From positions 275,881,694-275,945,693 of the forward strand of contig NC_085138.1 in NCBI RefSeq assembly GCF_035046485.1: 64,000 bases of DNA, given 5' to 3'. Every line of letters begins with the position of its first letter. The stretch's first letter is position 1. Below are positions 22,650-35,049 of the stretch, piece by piece. Source of the DNA: Aedes albopictus. Lineage: Eukaryota; Arthropoda; Insecta; Diptera; Culicidae. Under the pieces are notes generated by a model. The model saw only the letters and a list, made by a program, of their open reading frames with translations. It had not been told where the DNA came from and made no database searches. The position numbers and the translations under genes are program-made.

Positions 22650-23991
22650 ATGGAGGTGTGGGATCAAATTCCGGATAAGGACATAATCATAAAGCTTTCC
22701 ATTTTGATACCGATTGTTCTGTTTGGAATTCTTGGCAACGTATCCCTGGTGGAGATCATTTTCTCAAATCGATCGTTGCGTACACCAACTCACATGCTGA
22801 TAGCAAATCTTGCGCTCATTGATTTGGTTACGTTGTTGGTATGTCCACCAATGTTCATACTGCATGATATTCATCAAAGTTACGTACTAGGATCGATAGG
22901 ATGTAAGCTGGAGGGATTTGTTGAAGGTAAGTTCAAAGTACTTCTGTTTTGAAAACTGAAATTTCATTTTTGTGTTACTATTCCAGGTGGGCTTCTCATC
23001 ACTTCAATTTTGGCCCTTTGTGTCGTCAGCTATGATCGTTTGGCGGCCATTGTCCTGTCAAGGAAGGCCAGATTCAAAATGAGCAGCGTTGTTATAGCAT
23101 CGGTCGTCTGCTGGATTTTGGGATTTGCTGCTGCCCTGCCCTTGGCAATTTATCGAAACTACAAAGAACGAGACTGGAGTAATTTCCACGAAACATTTTG
23201 CTCGGAAGATAAACATGTGATGCCCATGTACTGGGATTACATAATCATTTTATTGGTTTGGCTTCCGTTGGGTGTGATGATGATCACGTACAGTACGATC
23301 TTATGTAAATTGGATCGATACGAAAGGAAGGCAATGAACAGAGAACATCCAATGGTCGTGCGATACAAAAGTCGTGTGGCAAAAACATTGTTTATTGTAC
23401 TTATTACTTTCGTAGTGGTGAGAATTCCTTTCACGGTCATGATTTTGTTATACTACAAAGACCTTGATGATAACAACAGATTTACGGTATGTTATATATT
23501 CCTAGTCATAAAACAGTTTTTATACTATTTAATTTCCAGATTAGTGACAGCTTCATTATGCTATGGTGGTTTGCCAAAGTGGCTTTCATATTTCTGTACT
23601 CCGCAATGAATCCGGTCATTTACGGGCTCACCAATAGGACGTTCAGAAGAGCGTTCAGGGAATCGGTAATCCTTGGAACACTTCTACGGTTCAGTGATGA
23701 TGAGCAAGCTGACGAGAAGCCTCCGAAACCAAGGATCATGTCATTTTCGAAAAAATCACGTGCTGCAGGATTTATTTCATACAGAGGGATAAATCGGTAT
23801 TTTTGATAAAATTCGGTATTTGATCGTGAATTATAGTTTCTTATTTCAATTTTAGACGATCTGGTACTAACTGGCTCAATTCTACAATAAGATGGAAGGA
23901 TAGGCGAAACAACAGCAGGAAACTGGAGAACAAAAACCCGGAAGCCAATGGAACACAATCTTCGGAAACAGCACAAAATGCTACCCAATAG
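22650..23991 (+). CDS. Class A (rhodopsin-family) neuropeptide-receptor-like GPCR, gene A
   Basis: Four exons: 22650-22926 (the exon itself starts at 22623 after an AG acceptor), 22987-23486, 23540-23796 and 23856-23991. All introns are 53-60 bp with GT-AG ends. The product is 389 aa in the plasma membrane. Seven hydrophobic segments lie at about 13-37, 49-72, 86-108, 127-148, 177-199, 225-248 and 264-289. Landmarks seen: GN at 29-30 in TM1, NLALID in TM2, Cys85 and Cys164 placed for the conserved disulfide, DR at 109-110 after TM3 (DRL in place of DRY), and NPVIY at 283-287 in TM7. The TM6 FxxCWxP motif reads FVVVRIP, so the usual tryptophan is replaced by arginine. The C-tail is basic and ends at TAG 23989-23991. 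The ligand is unknown. The start is uncertain: the paralogue's ATG aligns with an ATC here at 22623, so translation may begin at 22650 or in an upstream exon. Confidence 0.85.
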
Positions 23992-24039
23992 AAGCGAGAT
24001 GGTTCACCCATGTACATATCTATCTACGGCCATAAAAGC

Positions 24040-24045
24040 AATAAA
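24040..24045 (+). terminator. Poly(A) signal AATAAA of GPCR gene A
   Basis: Canonical AATAAA 49 bp after the stop codon of gene A. It is the first such hexamer downstream and is consistent with a very short 3' UTR. Confidence 0.55.
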
Positions 24046-25293
24046 GAATCATCAATTGTCTTCTGTTACTAGTGTAATAAATTTACGCTGTTTGCTATAT
24101 TTATCAACCGTAATTAATATCCTTTATGCTTGTTGCCGATTGGAATGGATTTACAGCTACCTATACCTCTAATCGATGGATGGCGGGTTCAAATCAGAGA
24201 TACAAGGGTCATGTCACCGCTTATCAGACTATTAACATGCGCATGGGATCATCATTGTTTTCCTCCATACCTAACAGGGCAACTAAAAGCTTAGGGCAGC
24301 TCTAACTAGTGCTTCATAATCCCTACAACGCCATTCAAGCGCTAGGTGCAACGATAGCCGCAGGTTGCCGAAGGAGAGTTTTAGAGTGAAATGAGGACAG
24401 ATCGAGTGCATCAAATAGTGTCCTGTAAAACTAGTTGATAGAATGTAAACGCTTGACTTCCTACTCACGGTGACATACGGGAATTAAGCTGATAAATAAG
24501 GTAGGATAAAATTGTTATCTTAAGGTCACTTCATAATTATTGATTAGTTGGCAACAGTGGCGTAGCAAGGGGGGTGCGGAGGGTGCGGTCCGCACCGGGC
24601 CCCCGAGTTCAGAGGGCCTCCAAATCAGAGAAGGTTACTAACACTAGTTTGAATAAAGTTTTTTTTTTAAAGCGATAGTTTCCGATGAGTATAAGTTCAA
24701 TACTTGCAGATCTGCTAATAGGTATGTAGGGGCCCCTTCGTGATTATCAATAGCTTTTGGAATGGATCACACAGATGGCTAATTTGTAGTCCTATTGTTA
24801 ACAATTTTAAATGTGAATATTTTATTCAAGTAGTTAAGTTAGTTTAGTTTTGATTAGTTTGATGATTACTCTTTTTACCTACAGGGGCCCCAAAATACAA
24901 AAAAATGTGCTAGAAATTACAATTGAGTTTTACGAAATTCAGTACTGATTTGGAAGTAAAATTCATGAACATTATGAAAACGTCCCTGATATCCTATCCA
25001 CAGGACCAAACATAACTGTTAACATAACTTAAGAAAATTCAGGGGCCCCATTTATGAAACTTAAGATCTGAACACATGTCACGTCAAACCCGTAATAACA
25101 ATAGTTTGTCGTTTATTTTTGCTCTCGTATAAAAAAAACAAGTGCAATCAACGTATTCCAACTATTTCATCAAGTATTTCTTTTCAAATATTCCTTGAAG
25201 GGTTTCTGCGGGAATTCCTTTCCTAGGTAAATACTTACCTTGCCTTCGGGAATAACTTTTATAATTTGTATAACAGTTGGGCATTTTTTTCAA

Positions 25294-26757
25294 TATCGTA
25301 CAAATTGGGCCGAAGGGTCTCAGATTTTCATGAAACTTTTTCCACAGGCAGGGCTCATGGATATATGAACAAAAAAAAATGAGGAAAATTCAGGGTCGCC
25401 TATTTTCCCGGAAAACTCATTTGAAATTTTTTGTTTTCTCCTGACACTACTTACTTTGAAAAATCATAATTCAAGAACGAAGCATCGTAGAAACAAAGTT
25501 TTTTTTTTTAAAAAAGAAAGCAAATTTTCTCAGAAATAAAAAAAAATATATGAATTGGAAAAAGTTTCCCACAAAATTTTCCACAGTTGAGAAAATTCGT
25601 AAAGAAAAGCCGGAAAAACTATGCCAGAACTCGTGGAAAATTTTCGAAAGAATATTTTTGAGGTTATTTCATAAGCTTCAATCGCTGAAATTTTTGGAAT
25701 GCACTATTTTCTGTTTTTGAGTTATGCTCAATTTTGTTGAAAAATGTCCAAATGTGCCATAAAAGCCTTTTCTTCGAAAAATCATAACTCAAGAACGAAG
25801 CATCGTAGAAACAGTTTTTTAATGAAAATGAAAGCAAATTTTCTCAGGAATTAAAAAAAACATTTGGGGTGGAAAAAGTTTTCCACAAAATTTTCCACCG
25901 TTGAGAAAATTTATAAAGAAAAGCCGGAAAAACTAGGGTCTGGGACCATTTGGGCAGGCGGACCTATTTTGGGCAGTTGCTGCTGTAACTCAGTCAATTT
26001 TGAATCAATTTACTTGATTTTTGGGATAGTGTGAGATACGCACAGTATCTATCCGTGAACAAAAATTCAAGTCAATTGATTTAAAATTTACTGAGTTATA
26101 GCAGCAAGTGCCCAAAATAGGTTCGCTTGCCCAAATGGTCCCATACCCTATGTCCGAACTCGTGGAAAATTTTCAAAAAACTATTTTTGGGAATGTAATT
26201 TTATAAGCTTTAATTGCTGGAATTTTTGGAATGTACTTTTTTCTCGTTACTGAGTTATGGTCAATTATGTGAAAATGACCATGTAAGCCTATATTATATG
26301 GGCATTTTTCACGAAATTTGCCATAGCTCAGGAACGAGAATTAAGTGCATTCCCAAATTTTCAGCGATCAAAGCTTATGAAATTACTTTCTCAATTTTTT
26401 TTTCAAAATTTTCCACGAGTTCGGACATAGTTTTTCCGGTTTTTTTTTTATAAATTTTCTCAACGGTGAAAAATTTTGTGGAAAACTTTTTCCATTTCAT
26501 ATATTTTTTGGATTTCTGAGAAAATTTGCTTTCATTTTCTAGAAAAAACTTTGTTTCTACGATGCTTCGTTCTTGAGTTATGATTTTTCAAAGTAAGTAG
26601 TGGCAGGGGAAAACAAAAAAAAAAATCACCTGAGTTTTCCGGGAAAATAGGCGACCCTGAATGTTCCTCAATTTTTTTTGTTCATATATCCATGAGCCCT
26701 GCATGTGGAAAAAGTTTCATGAAAATCTGAGACCCTTCGGCCCAAACCCGTACGGTA
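25294..26757. mobile_element. 1.46-kb foldback element
   Basis: The ends pair as TACAAATTGGGCCGAAGGG and (other strand) TACGGGTTTGGGCCGAAGGG, continuing through GTCTCAGATTTTCATGAAAC. The arms contain two direct units each (markers GAACGAAGCATCGTAGAAAC and GAAAATTTTCCAC) mirrored about a centre near 26290. No coding content. A TA-flanked MITE (25936-26148) interrupts it. Confidence 0.8.
25936..26148. mobile_element. 213-bp TA-flanked palindromic MITE, copy 2
   Basis: TA at 25934-25935 and 26149-26150. Ends are GGGTCTGGGACCATTTGGGC and (other strand) GGGTATGGGACCATTTGGGC. The neighbouring direct unit of the host foldback (about 25618) reads GGAAAAACTATG without the insert, a local empty site. 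Same length as 21290-21502. Confidence 0.85.
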
Positions 26758-27799
26758 ATAAAAAAAAATCCCCAGTTACTTCAAAGAGTTCTACAAAAAT
26801 TCCTCTAAGATTAACTTCAGAACGTTTTTCAGGGATTGCATCAGAAATTCTTCTAAGCATTGATTCAGGAATACTTACAATGATACCTGCAAGCTTTTCT
26901 TCAGGAACTTTTCAAGAAATCCTTCAGGAATTGCTTTATGATTTTTTAGGCATTTCTACAAGCACTATTCCAGAAATATTTCTTCGAATTCCTTCTTAAA
27001 AACCATTAAGGATTGTTTCATGAAGTCTATCAAGGAATCCTTTAGATCACCCTTAAGGAATTTCTCCAAGGATTCCTTTAGATTTAAAGGTTTCTCCAAG
27101 ATGATATCTTGTGGGTGTTCCGCATAGAAAATATATTGAATGTATTTCGCAGATCATGTTTGGAGGCATACGTAAATGGATCCTTGGGAGATTTTCGAAA
27201 GAAATTTTGGAAAAATGCTTGCAGGAATTTTTGGAGGAATTTTTAAAGGAATCTTTGGAGAATCGTCTAGATGAATTCCAAGATGTATTCGGAATGAATC
27301 ATGATTTTTGAGGTATCTTTGATGACATTCTTGAAGGATTACTACAGTACTATGAAGTAGTACTAGAAGAACTAGGAATACTTTGAGGATTTACGTAAAA
27401 GATTCCTGAAGAAATTTTGAAAGCAAGCGGACTTTTAGAAGAATTTATGATTAAATACCTAGATTATCTCTCAAAAAATCAACGGCGGGAGCCCCAAAGA
27501 ATTCCTCTCGAATTCTTTGGAGCAAATTAAAAAATAATCTTCAAAAGAATTCCTATATATTTTCTTGGAGGAATTTCTGTAGGAACCCTTTGGGGATGAA
27601 TGTGTTCATCCTTGTAGGGATATCTGAAGGAATCTTTGTAACGTAGGTTGAAAAAATCCTTGAAGAAAAAGTTTAAATCTTCACTGGAATATTGATGGAA
27701 ATCTTAATGGATTCCTCTGGAAAATTTCTAATGTGATTATGTGGAGTAGCCCAAAAGGAATCGTTTGTGGAAATTTTTAAGATACTTTTTATGCAACTA

Positions 27800-28259
27800 C
27801 AGGTAATCTTCGATATAACGTACCCTCGATATAGCGAATTCGATATAACGTACATTTTGCTTCGATATAACGTACAACATTGAAAAATTTTATTTTTTAC
27901 AGGAATAACCCTCATTTAAACTACGACATCACTCAAATCAATGTTTTGTTGCATTGCAGTATTAGCCTTGTTACCCAGAATTAGCGCAATTTGGGGAAAA
28001 ATTTAGTGTACGTTATATCGAAGCAAAATGTACGTTATATCGAAGCACAAAATACGAAATTACTTTTTCGTGAAAACTCATGTTTTTCATTATTGGTTTT
28101 GTAAATTTCACCGAAATCATTGTTTGGGGTTAATTTCACATCGAATACATCAACACTATCATAAAAAATATTAAATTTTTCTCTGCTTCGATATAACGTA
28201 CACTTCGATATAACGTACAAAGAGAAAAGTTTTTTGTACGTTATATCGAAGAGTACCTG
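27800..28259. mobile_element. 460-bp pogo/Tigger-like MITE
   Basis: TA at 27798-27799 and 28260-28261. Ends are CAGGTAATCTTCGATATAAC and (other strand) CAGGTACTCTTCGATATAAC. About ten subterminal copies of CGATATAACGTAC lie in both orientations. CAG ends plus TA and the TCGATATAACG theme are typical of Tigger/pogo non-autonomous elements. Confidence 0.85.
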
Positions 28260-28862
28260 TATTGGGAATATACATTATTAAAGAAATTCGTTCAGAAACA
28301 CTTGGAGGAGTTTCTGAAGCAATCGCTGTAGCAACTTTCGAAGGAAAACTTTTAAGAAAACGTTGAAGATGCGTTGCTAGATTAATCGTAAAAAATATCC
28401 AAGATAGAATTTTTGGAGTAGAATACCTAAAGGTTTCATTGAAAGAATCCCAGTAGAATTTCTTGGAAGAATTTCTGTGAGAATTATTGGAAAACTTTTT
28501 ACATTTTTTCATTACAATTTTTGAACTTTTTCATTGGAAATTTCTTTTGGATCTTTTTCAGTAATTACTTTGAAAATTAGTGCAGCAATTCGTTAAGGAA
28601 TATATTAAAAAAATATTTAGAAATCCCTTCAGCAACTACTCTGAAAATTTCCTCCGGAAATACCTTTTATGTATTTTTTTCTGAATTCATTCTACATTAT
28701 TTTTAGAAAATTTCTTTGGCAATTCTTTTTAAAACTGTCTTAGCTATTATGTCGAAAACTGAGCTCGCTATTCCATTTGGTAAAAAAAAATAGTTTTTTT
28801 AATCTCCGTTAGAAGTCTCATTGAAAATTTCTGCAACAACTCTTTTGAGAAATTGTTAAGCA

Positions 28863-31809
28863 ATGCCTTTGGAAATTTCTTTAGTCAATTCTCGTAAATG
28901 CTTCAGCAATGGCTTTGCGGAATTCTTCAGATTTTTATTGCTATGGAAATTTTATCAGAAATTTCGTCTGCAACTTTTTGCCTTTTTTGACAAATCGTTT
29001 GAAAAATCCATTGCTAAATCCTTTGGAAACACACTCTTCTGGAAACTTCTTTGCCATTTCCTACGGGAATTGATTGGTTTATTTATTTGGCATTTACTTT
29101 GGAAATTAATCTAGCGATTATTTTTGTTTTTCTTTTGAAGAATGTTTTCGAAAACTGTTTCGGCGATTCCTTCGGAATTTGATTCGGTAATTCTTTTGTA
29201 AATTTCTTGGAATTGATTTGGGAAATTATGTTTGAAAATATCTACAGCATTACTTTTCGAAATTCTTTATGCAATCACTTTGAAATTTTATTAGGGAACT
29301 CCTACGGGATAAGTATTGCTGGAAGTTCATTGATAGTTTCACCGGCCGTCCCTTTGCTGATATATCTGACAATTATCTTTGCAATTCTTTCAATAGTTCC
29401 TTTAGAAATTCATTGGACAGGTATTTTGAAAATTCCTTAGACAATTTGTGTGTACATTTAAGTGGCAATTTTTTTGAAAACTTCTTTGGTAATTCCTCAG
29501 AAAATTCTTTTGGAAATTCATCTGGAAATTTATTTTGATGCTTCCTTACGGAACTCCGTCGGTTATCATGTTTAAAGTTACATGAGATATACTCTTGTGA
29601 ATTTCAAAAAAAAAATCCGAGAATTTACAACGAAGAAAATCTCAAAGGAAATACCTAAAGCATTTCCATAAAAATAAGCTGATTACCAGAGAAGTTCACA
29701 AACAATTTCCTAAAAATTCACAAGGCAATTTCTAAAAATGTGTTGCGATATTTCAATAGAATTTCTTGGAGGAACTCCTGTGAGAATTCTTGAAAGATTC
29801 TTGAAAGAATTCTTATATTTGTTTATTTGAATTTCTAAAGATGCAGTTGCTGAATCCTTGAATGGCTTTTTGGAGAAATTTCTTTAGCATTTCTTGCAAA
29901 ACACTCAAAGCATCCTCTGAAAGAATTCCTAAAGAATTTCTTGGAGGAACTAGTATTAGAATCTTCGAAAAAAATCTTGCAGGAGTAATTCTACAAATAC
30001 ATGAAGAAATCCTTGCTCCCGCAAGATTTCTTGTACAAAATTATTTTTAAAAATACCTGGGAAAATCAGTTTAAGCATGAAATAAATTTAGGAAATTGTA
30101 AGAGAATAATTGAACAAATTGTGAAAGAATCTTTGGAGAAATCACAAGACCATTTATTTAATGAACTACTGAAGACACCTTTGAAAAATTCCTGAAGAAA
30201 GTTTAGGAGCAATTTCTAAAAGCCTCTTTGAAAAAATCCCTGTAGAACTTTGAATAAAACATTGGAAAAATTCCTAAAGGAATCCCTGAAAAAATCCCAC
30301 AAGTAATCCTAGTTGAATCGTTGAAAAAATATTAAATGCCTTTGGAAATTTCTTTAGTCAATTCTCGTAAATGCTTCAGCAATGGCTTTGCGGAATTCTT
30401 CAGATTTTTATTGCTATGGAAATTTTATCAGAAATTTCGTCTGCAACTTTTTGCCTTTTTTGACAAATCGTTTGAAAAATCCATTGCTAAATCCTTTGGG
30501 AACACACTCTTCTGGAAACTTCTTTGCCATTTCCTACGGGAATTGATTGGTTTATTTATTTGGCATTTACTTTGGAAATTAATCTAGCGATTATTTTTGT
30601 TTTTCTTTTGAAGAATGTTTTCGAAAACTGTTTCGGCGATTCCTTCGGAATTTGATTCGGTAATTCTTTTGTAAATTTCTTGGAATTGATTTGGGAAATT
30701 ATGTTTGAAAATATCTACAGCATTACTTTTCGAAATTCTTTATGCAATCACTTTGAAATTTTATTAGGGAACTCCTACGGGATAAGTATTGCTGGAAGTT
30801 CATTGATAGTTTCACCGGCCGTCCCTTTGCTGATATATCTGACAATTATCTTTGCAATTCTTTCAATAGTTCCTTTAGAAATTCATTGGACAGGTATTTT
30901 GAAAATTCCTTAGACAATTTGTGTGTACATTTAAGTGGCAATTTTTTTGAAAACTTCTTTGGTAATTCCTCAGAAAATTCTTTTGGAAATTCATCTGGAA
31001 ATTTATTTTGATGCTTCCTTACGGAACTCCGTCGGTTATCATGTTTAAAGTTACATGAGATATACTCTTGTGAATTTCAAAAAAAAAAATCCGAGAATTT
31101 ACAACGAAGAAAATCTCAAAGGAAATACCTAAAGCATTTCCATAAAAATAAGCTGATTACCAGAGAAGTTCACAAACAATTTCCTAAAAATTCACAAGGC
31201 AATTTCTAAAAATGTGTTGCGATATTTCAATAGAATTTCTTGGAGGAACTCCTGTGAGAATTCTTGAAAGATTCTTGAAAGAATTCTTATATTTGTTTAT
31301 TTGAATTTCTAAAGATGCAGTTGCTGAATCCTTGAATGGCTTTTTGGAGAAATTTCTTTAGCATTTCTTGCAAAACACTCAAAGCATCCTCTGAAAGAAT
31401 TCCTAAAGAATTTCTTGGAGGAACTAGTATTAGAATCTTCGAAAAAAATCTTGCAGGAGTAATTCTACAAATACATGAAGAAATCCTTGCTCCCGCAAGA
31501 TTTCTTGTACAAAATTATTTTTAAAAATACCTGGGAAAATCAGTTTAAGCATGAAATAAATTTAGGAAATTGTAAGAGAATAATTGAACAAATTGTGAAA
31601 GAATCTTTGGAGAAATCACAAGACCATTTATTTAATGAACTACTGAAGACACCTTTGAAAAATTCCTGAAGAAAGTTTAGGAGCAATTTCTAAAAGCCTC
31701 TTTGAAAAAATCCCTGTAGAACTTTGAATAAAACATTGGAAAAATTCCTAAAGGAACCCCTGAAAAAATCCCACAAGTAATCCTAGTTGAATCGTTGAAA
31801 AAATATTAA
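28863..31809 (+). repeat. Near-identical 1.47-kb tandem duplication
   Basis: Copy 1 is 28863-30335 and copy 2 is 30336-31809. I found only about three differences (G/A near 29028 against 30501, one extra A in an A-run near 31080, and T/C near 31757). Both copies end in TTGAAAAAATATTAA. No gene is duplicated; the unit is part of the low-complexity region. Confidence 0.9.
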
Positions 31810-32464
31810 ATAAATTAAACAAGAAGGAATTTCTAACAGGATCCTTGAAGAAATTCTCAAATAATCTTTTGATAATTTTTAAAGGGCTTTTTTTGAAGAA
31901 ATAAATAATAATTCCTTGGAAAAAATTCCCTTAGCGATTCCTGAAAAATTCCCGATGGATATCCTCTATGAAATCTTAGCTTTGCATTAATCACTTAAGG
32001 GATAGATAGGCATTCTAGAATTCCTGCAGAAAGTGGCAAACACTCTTAGGAGGCACGAATTATAACAAAAAATGCGTAATCAATCGATGTCGTAAATAAT
32101 CGCTTTGTTTTCGAATAGGATGAGTTTGGGATTGTAAGATTACCAAGAGAATGTTGACCCTACCAGGAATTCTCATTCAATTTTTTAACGATTTTTTGGA
32201 GGAATTTCTAGAGGAATCATTAATAAATCCTTGAAAAATTCTTGACTGAGATGCTTTATGGAAATTAAGAATGATTTTCCAAAAGGTTTCTCGAAAGAGT
32301 TTTGATGGAATCTTTTAAAATATCGCAAAAATTATGGAGTTTTACAAAAAATCGAAATCCTCAAAGGAGTTTCCAGAGGAATGCTAAAATTAAGGAATGC
32401 TATAGTTAACTGTAGTTAAGATTCCTGAAAGAATCCTTGGGAAAACTCCTAGTGCGCATGAATA

Positions 32465-33423
32465 TAGACTGTTTCAGAAATTATAAATACACTAACGATA
32501 ACCTGCCATTTCATTTTGAGCACATTATCCAAAAAAGTTTCTTCTAGCTCTAATAGTGAGCATGCTAACGAAGCAAATAATACCAATTTTATTGATGTTT
32601 CTGGTAAAAGTTAAAAAATAGGGCTCTGTAAACAAGATGATTAAAATTTGAAGTTGCACAAAGTGGTCAAAAAATGTAGCATAATAGTAAAGAAAAAAAT
32701 CTCACAGATAAAATATTTGATTTCCAAACACAACAAAAACTGCTGTATCGATAATAAAAGATATTTCTCGATTGGTAATAGTAAGTTTTACTGGAATATT
32801 TGATCAAGAACCACCATTACGGGCCTTCTCAAAACAAAAATTTGTGTTTCAAATTTCTCAACAACACCAGTAGCAACAAACGTTAAGCAAACGAATGTCT
32901 TAATTACTGCTTACTGCATTCGTTTTTATGGTATGACAAGCTTTGCCATCTGAAGGATCGAATGAGCTGAAAAAATAAGTTTGTTTAGATCAAATGCGTT
33001 CAGGAAAGCTCAGAAACTGTGTGGTAGTTCTTATGTTCCGTAGAAAACCTTAAAAAATGAGAAACTTGATCTCCGAAAAAATGTTGTGGAAATGCCTTTA
33101 TCGATTTTTCCCAAATTTTGATCAAGGCATTCCTTAGACAACTTGTTGAGAAAGCGAATGTGATAAAAATTTAGATAATTTTTGGTATTTAGTGATAAAT
33201 AATGTTGAAATCATTAAAAAACACCTTTGTGCAAATGCAAATTTGAAAAATTTAGTTATTTGTTAGAGAACTCGACTATTCTTTAAGATATCAACACAAT
33301 TGAAAGGAAATATAAAAATATGGAGTATAATATGCTATACTCTGAAAGAAGTAGGTTAAAATCATTGTAACAGTTCATTTAATTTACTAAACAAAGTGTA
33401 TTTATAATTTCTGAAACAGTCTA
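32465..33423. mobile_element. 959-bp TA-flanked element with ~30-bp perfect ends
   Basis: TA at 32463-32464 and 33424-33425. The ends TAGACTGTTTCAGAAATTAT are identical and inverted, and continue with AAATACACT. The interior is AT-rich with no transposase. Probably a Tc1/mariner-type deletion derivative (inference from TA and end structure). Confidence 0.8.
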
Positions 33424-34276
33424 TATTAATGAATTCGTTGGAGGAATTCCAGAAGGGTTTTTCAAAAGGATTCCTACAGAACAGAAGCTCCTCTGAGCAT
33501 TTTCTTTGAGAAACTTCTGTAGGAATCCTTGGAGAATGTTTTTTTAATTATCATCCAATGGACTCTTTAGAAATTTCTTGGAGGCATTCTAGAATAAATC
33601 TTTTATTAAAACCTTAGTGAAACTCTTTGAAAATTCTTTACAGAAATTTTTCGAATAAAAGCGTTGCAATAATTTTTGAAGGAATGCTTGAAAAAAAAAT
33701 ATGAAGAAATCTTCAAAAGCACACCAAGATGAACGATGAATGCTTGAGGAAATGCTAAGATATTTTTTTTTCGAGAAATCTCTAAAAGAGTTATGTGAGG
33801 GAATATTTGAGAAATTCTTGAAGAATCTATAGAAAAATACTTAACTTGAAATTGAAATCAAAATTTGGAGGATCTCCTGAAAGAAACCACGGAAGAATGT
33901 TTAAAGAAATTCTAGAAGAAGGACTTCCGGAATTCCGATGTAACTTCTTGGAGAATATATGGTTCAAAAACAATCATGGGAGTATTTTTTGTAATAATTT
34001 TTCCTGGAATTTCTTGAGAATTCTTGAGAATATTATTGATAAAATCCCAGGTAGACTACCCTTCCGTCAGTCAGTTGGCCACCACTGCCAGTAGATGCTA
34101 ATGCAGAGTACAAAAGTCTTTCAACGTTCTGTACAAAACACAACAGCGCGATCATTCGAGAGTAAAATGTATAGATTTATCATAGTAAAATATGTACATC
34201 TGTAATTTTTATGAGGGCCCAGTAATTTGGTTCCGCACCGGGCCTCCAAATTCCTAGCTACGCCACTGGTTGGCAA

Positions 34277-35049
34277 TAGCTGCTGCAGATTGCCTCGTAA
34301 CGAATGTCAGTTGCAGTTGAGAAGTAGTGTTTTGAAGAACGTTTTCTGGGTGTTAGTAGTGATTGAAGTGTATATTTCGGAATATGTAGATTTGAATTAT
34401 GTTAAATATGCATTCCTATTTGGTTCCAGGTTGATTATAAGTGATATTGTTTAAAATTAAAATAATGAATTGCCAAATCGAAACATAATCAAGCGACAAT
34501 AGTCTTTTTTTGAGTGCTGCATACGTTAGTTGAATCAATCAACAACGTACTTCGAACAAAGCGAAACTTAACTATTCAGTTTATTTTGTTTGCATTTTTG
34601 CAACGTTTTAACTTGCATTGCAGAGCCAATTTTATCTCAATATATCGCAGAAGCATCAATTTCGAACCAAAGTGAGTCATACGCCTTTTGCGATGCAAAT
34701 CGGCGTCCATTGAAGCTGTGAATACTATGATCTCAAATGTAATTTATCAGTGTAGTGAAATTGACCTACGTAAGAGCTATTTTCTTTAACCCTCTAATAC
34801 CCAAATTTTTGATTTTGATCTAAATCTAATTGTTCGACATCTAAAATCGATTCAAACATGATGATTCTTTTTAATTCACGATTTTGTGAATTTTGGTTTT
34901 TGATTGTTATAATTTTTATGTTTGAACATCCCTATGCTTTTAATATTTTACCTGGAAGCCTATTTGGCATACCGATTTAATGATTATTGTTCAAATATTT
35001 TTATTTAATTTTTTTTTCATCGAAAATTTCATTTTTCGTGTAATTTAAA
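34277..35049. other. No gene recognised
   Basis: AT-rich stretch with short frames. TTTAACCCTCTAATACCC at about 34789-34806 looks like one end of a TTAA-type element, but no matching second end was found. Confidence 0.45.

Larger units (their letters stand above)
26760..34060. repeat. Long degenerate low-complexity region
   Basis: About 7 kb dominated by imperfect repetitions of words such as GGAATTTCTT, GAAATTCCTTTGG and AATTCTTGAAGG on both strands, with a loose 15-20-bp periodicity. Frames of up to 113 codons occur by chance and look compositionally biased (I/L/F/K/E-rich), so none is called as a gene. Separate TA elements and the 1.47-kb duplication are embedded in it. Confidence 0.75.
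24555..34268. mobile_element. 9.7-kb hAT-bounded composite element
   Basis: The left end is CAGTGGCGTAGCAAGG and the right end, on the minus strand, is CAGTGGCGTAGCTAGG. They are flanked by a perfect 8-bp duplication GTTGGCAA (24547-24554 and 34269-34276). GTGCGG...CCGCACCGGGCC-type subterminal sequence occurs at both ends. No transposase frame is visible. The interior holds a foldback (25294-26757), a pogo-like element (27800-28259), a 1.47-kb tandem duplication (28863-31809), a 959-bp TA element (32465-33423), and about 7 kb of degenerate AT-rich repeats. Ends and duplication fit hAT. At 9.7 kb it is far longer than usual non-autonomous hATs, presumably grown by later insertions and repeat expansion. 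Confidence 0.8.

Noticed and set aside
22405..22686. 93-codon frame as an upstream coding exon of GPCR A
   Set aside because: It is in a different frame from the receptor and runs through the splice acceptor at 22621-22622 without matching gene B.
24180..24230. tRNA-like B box GGGTTCAAATC downstream of GPCR A
   Set aside because: No A box at the right distance and no cloverleaf potential seen.
28171..28512. Genes in the low-complexity region (frames of 60-113 codons)
   Set aside because: Biased composition, no ordered motifs, and frames duplicated only because the DNA is duplicated.
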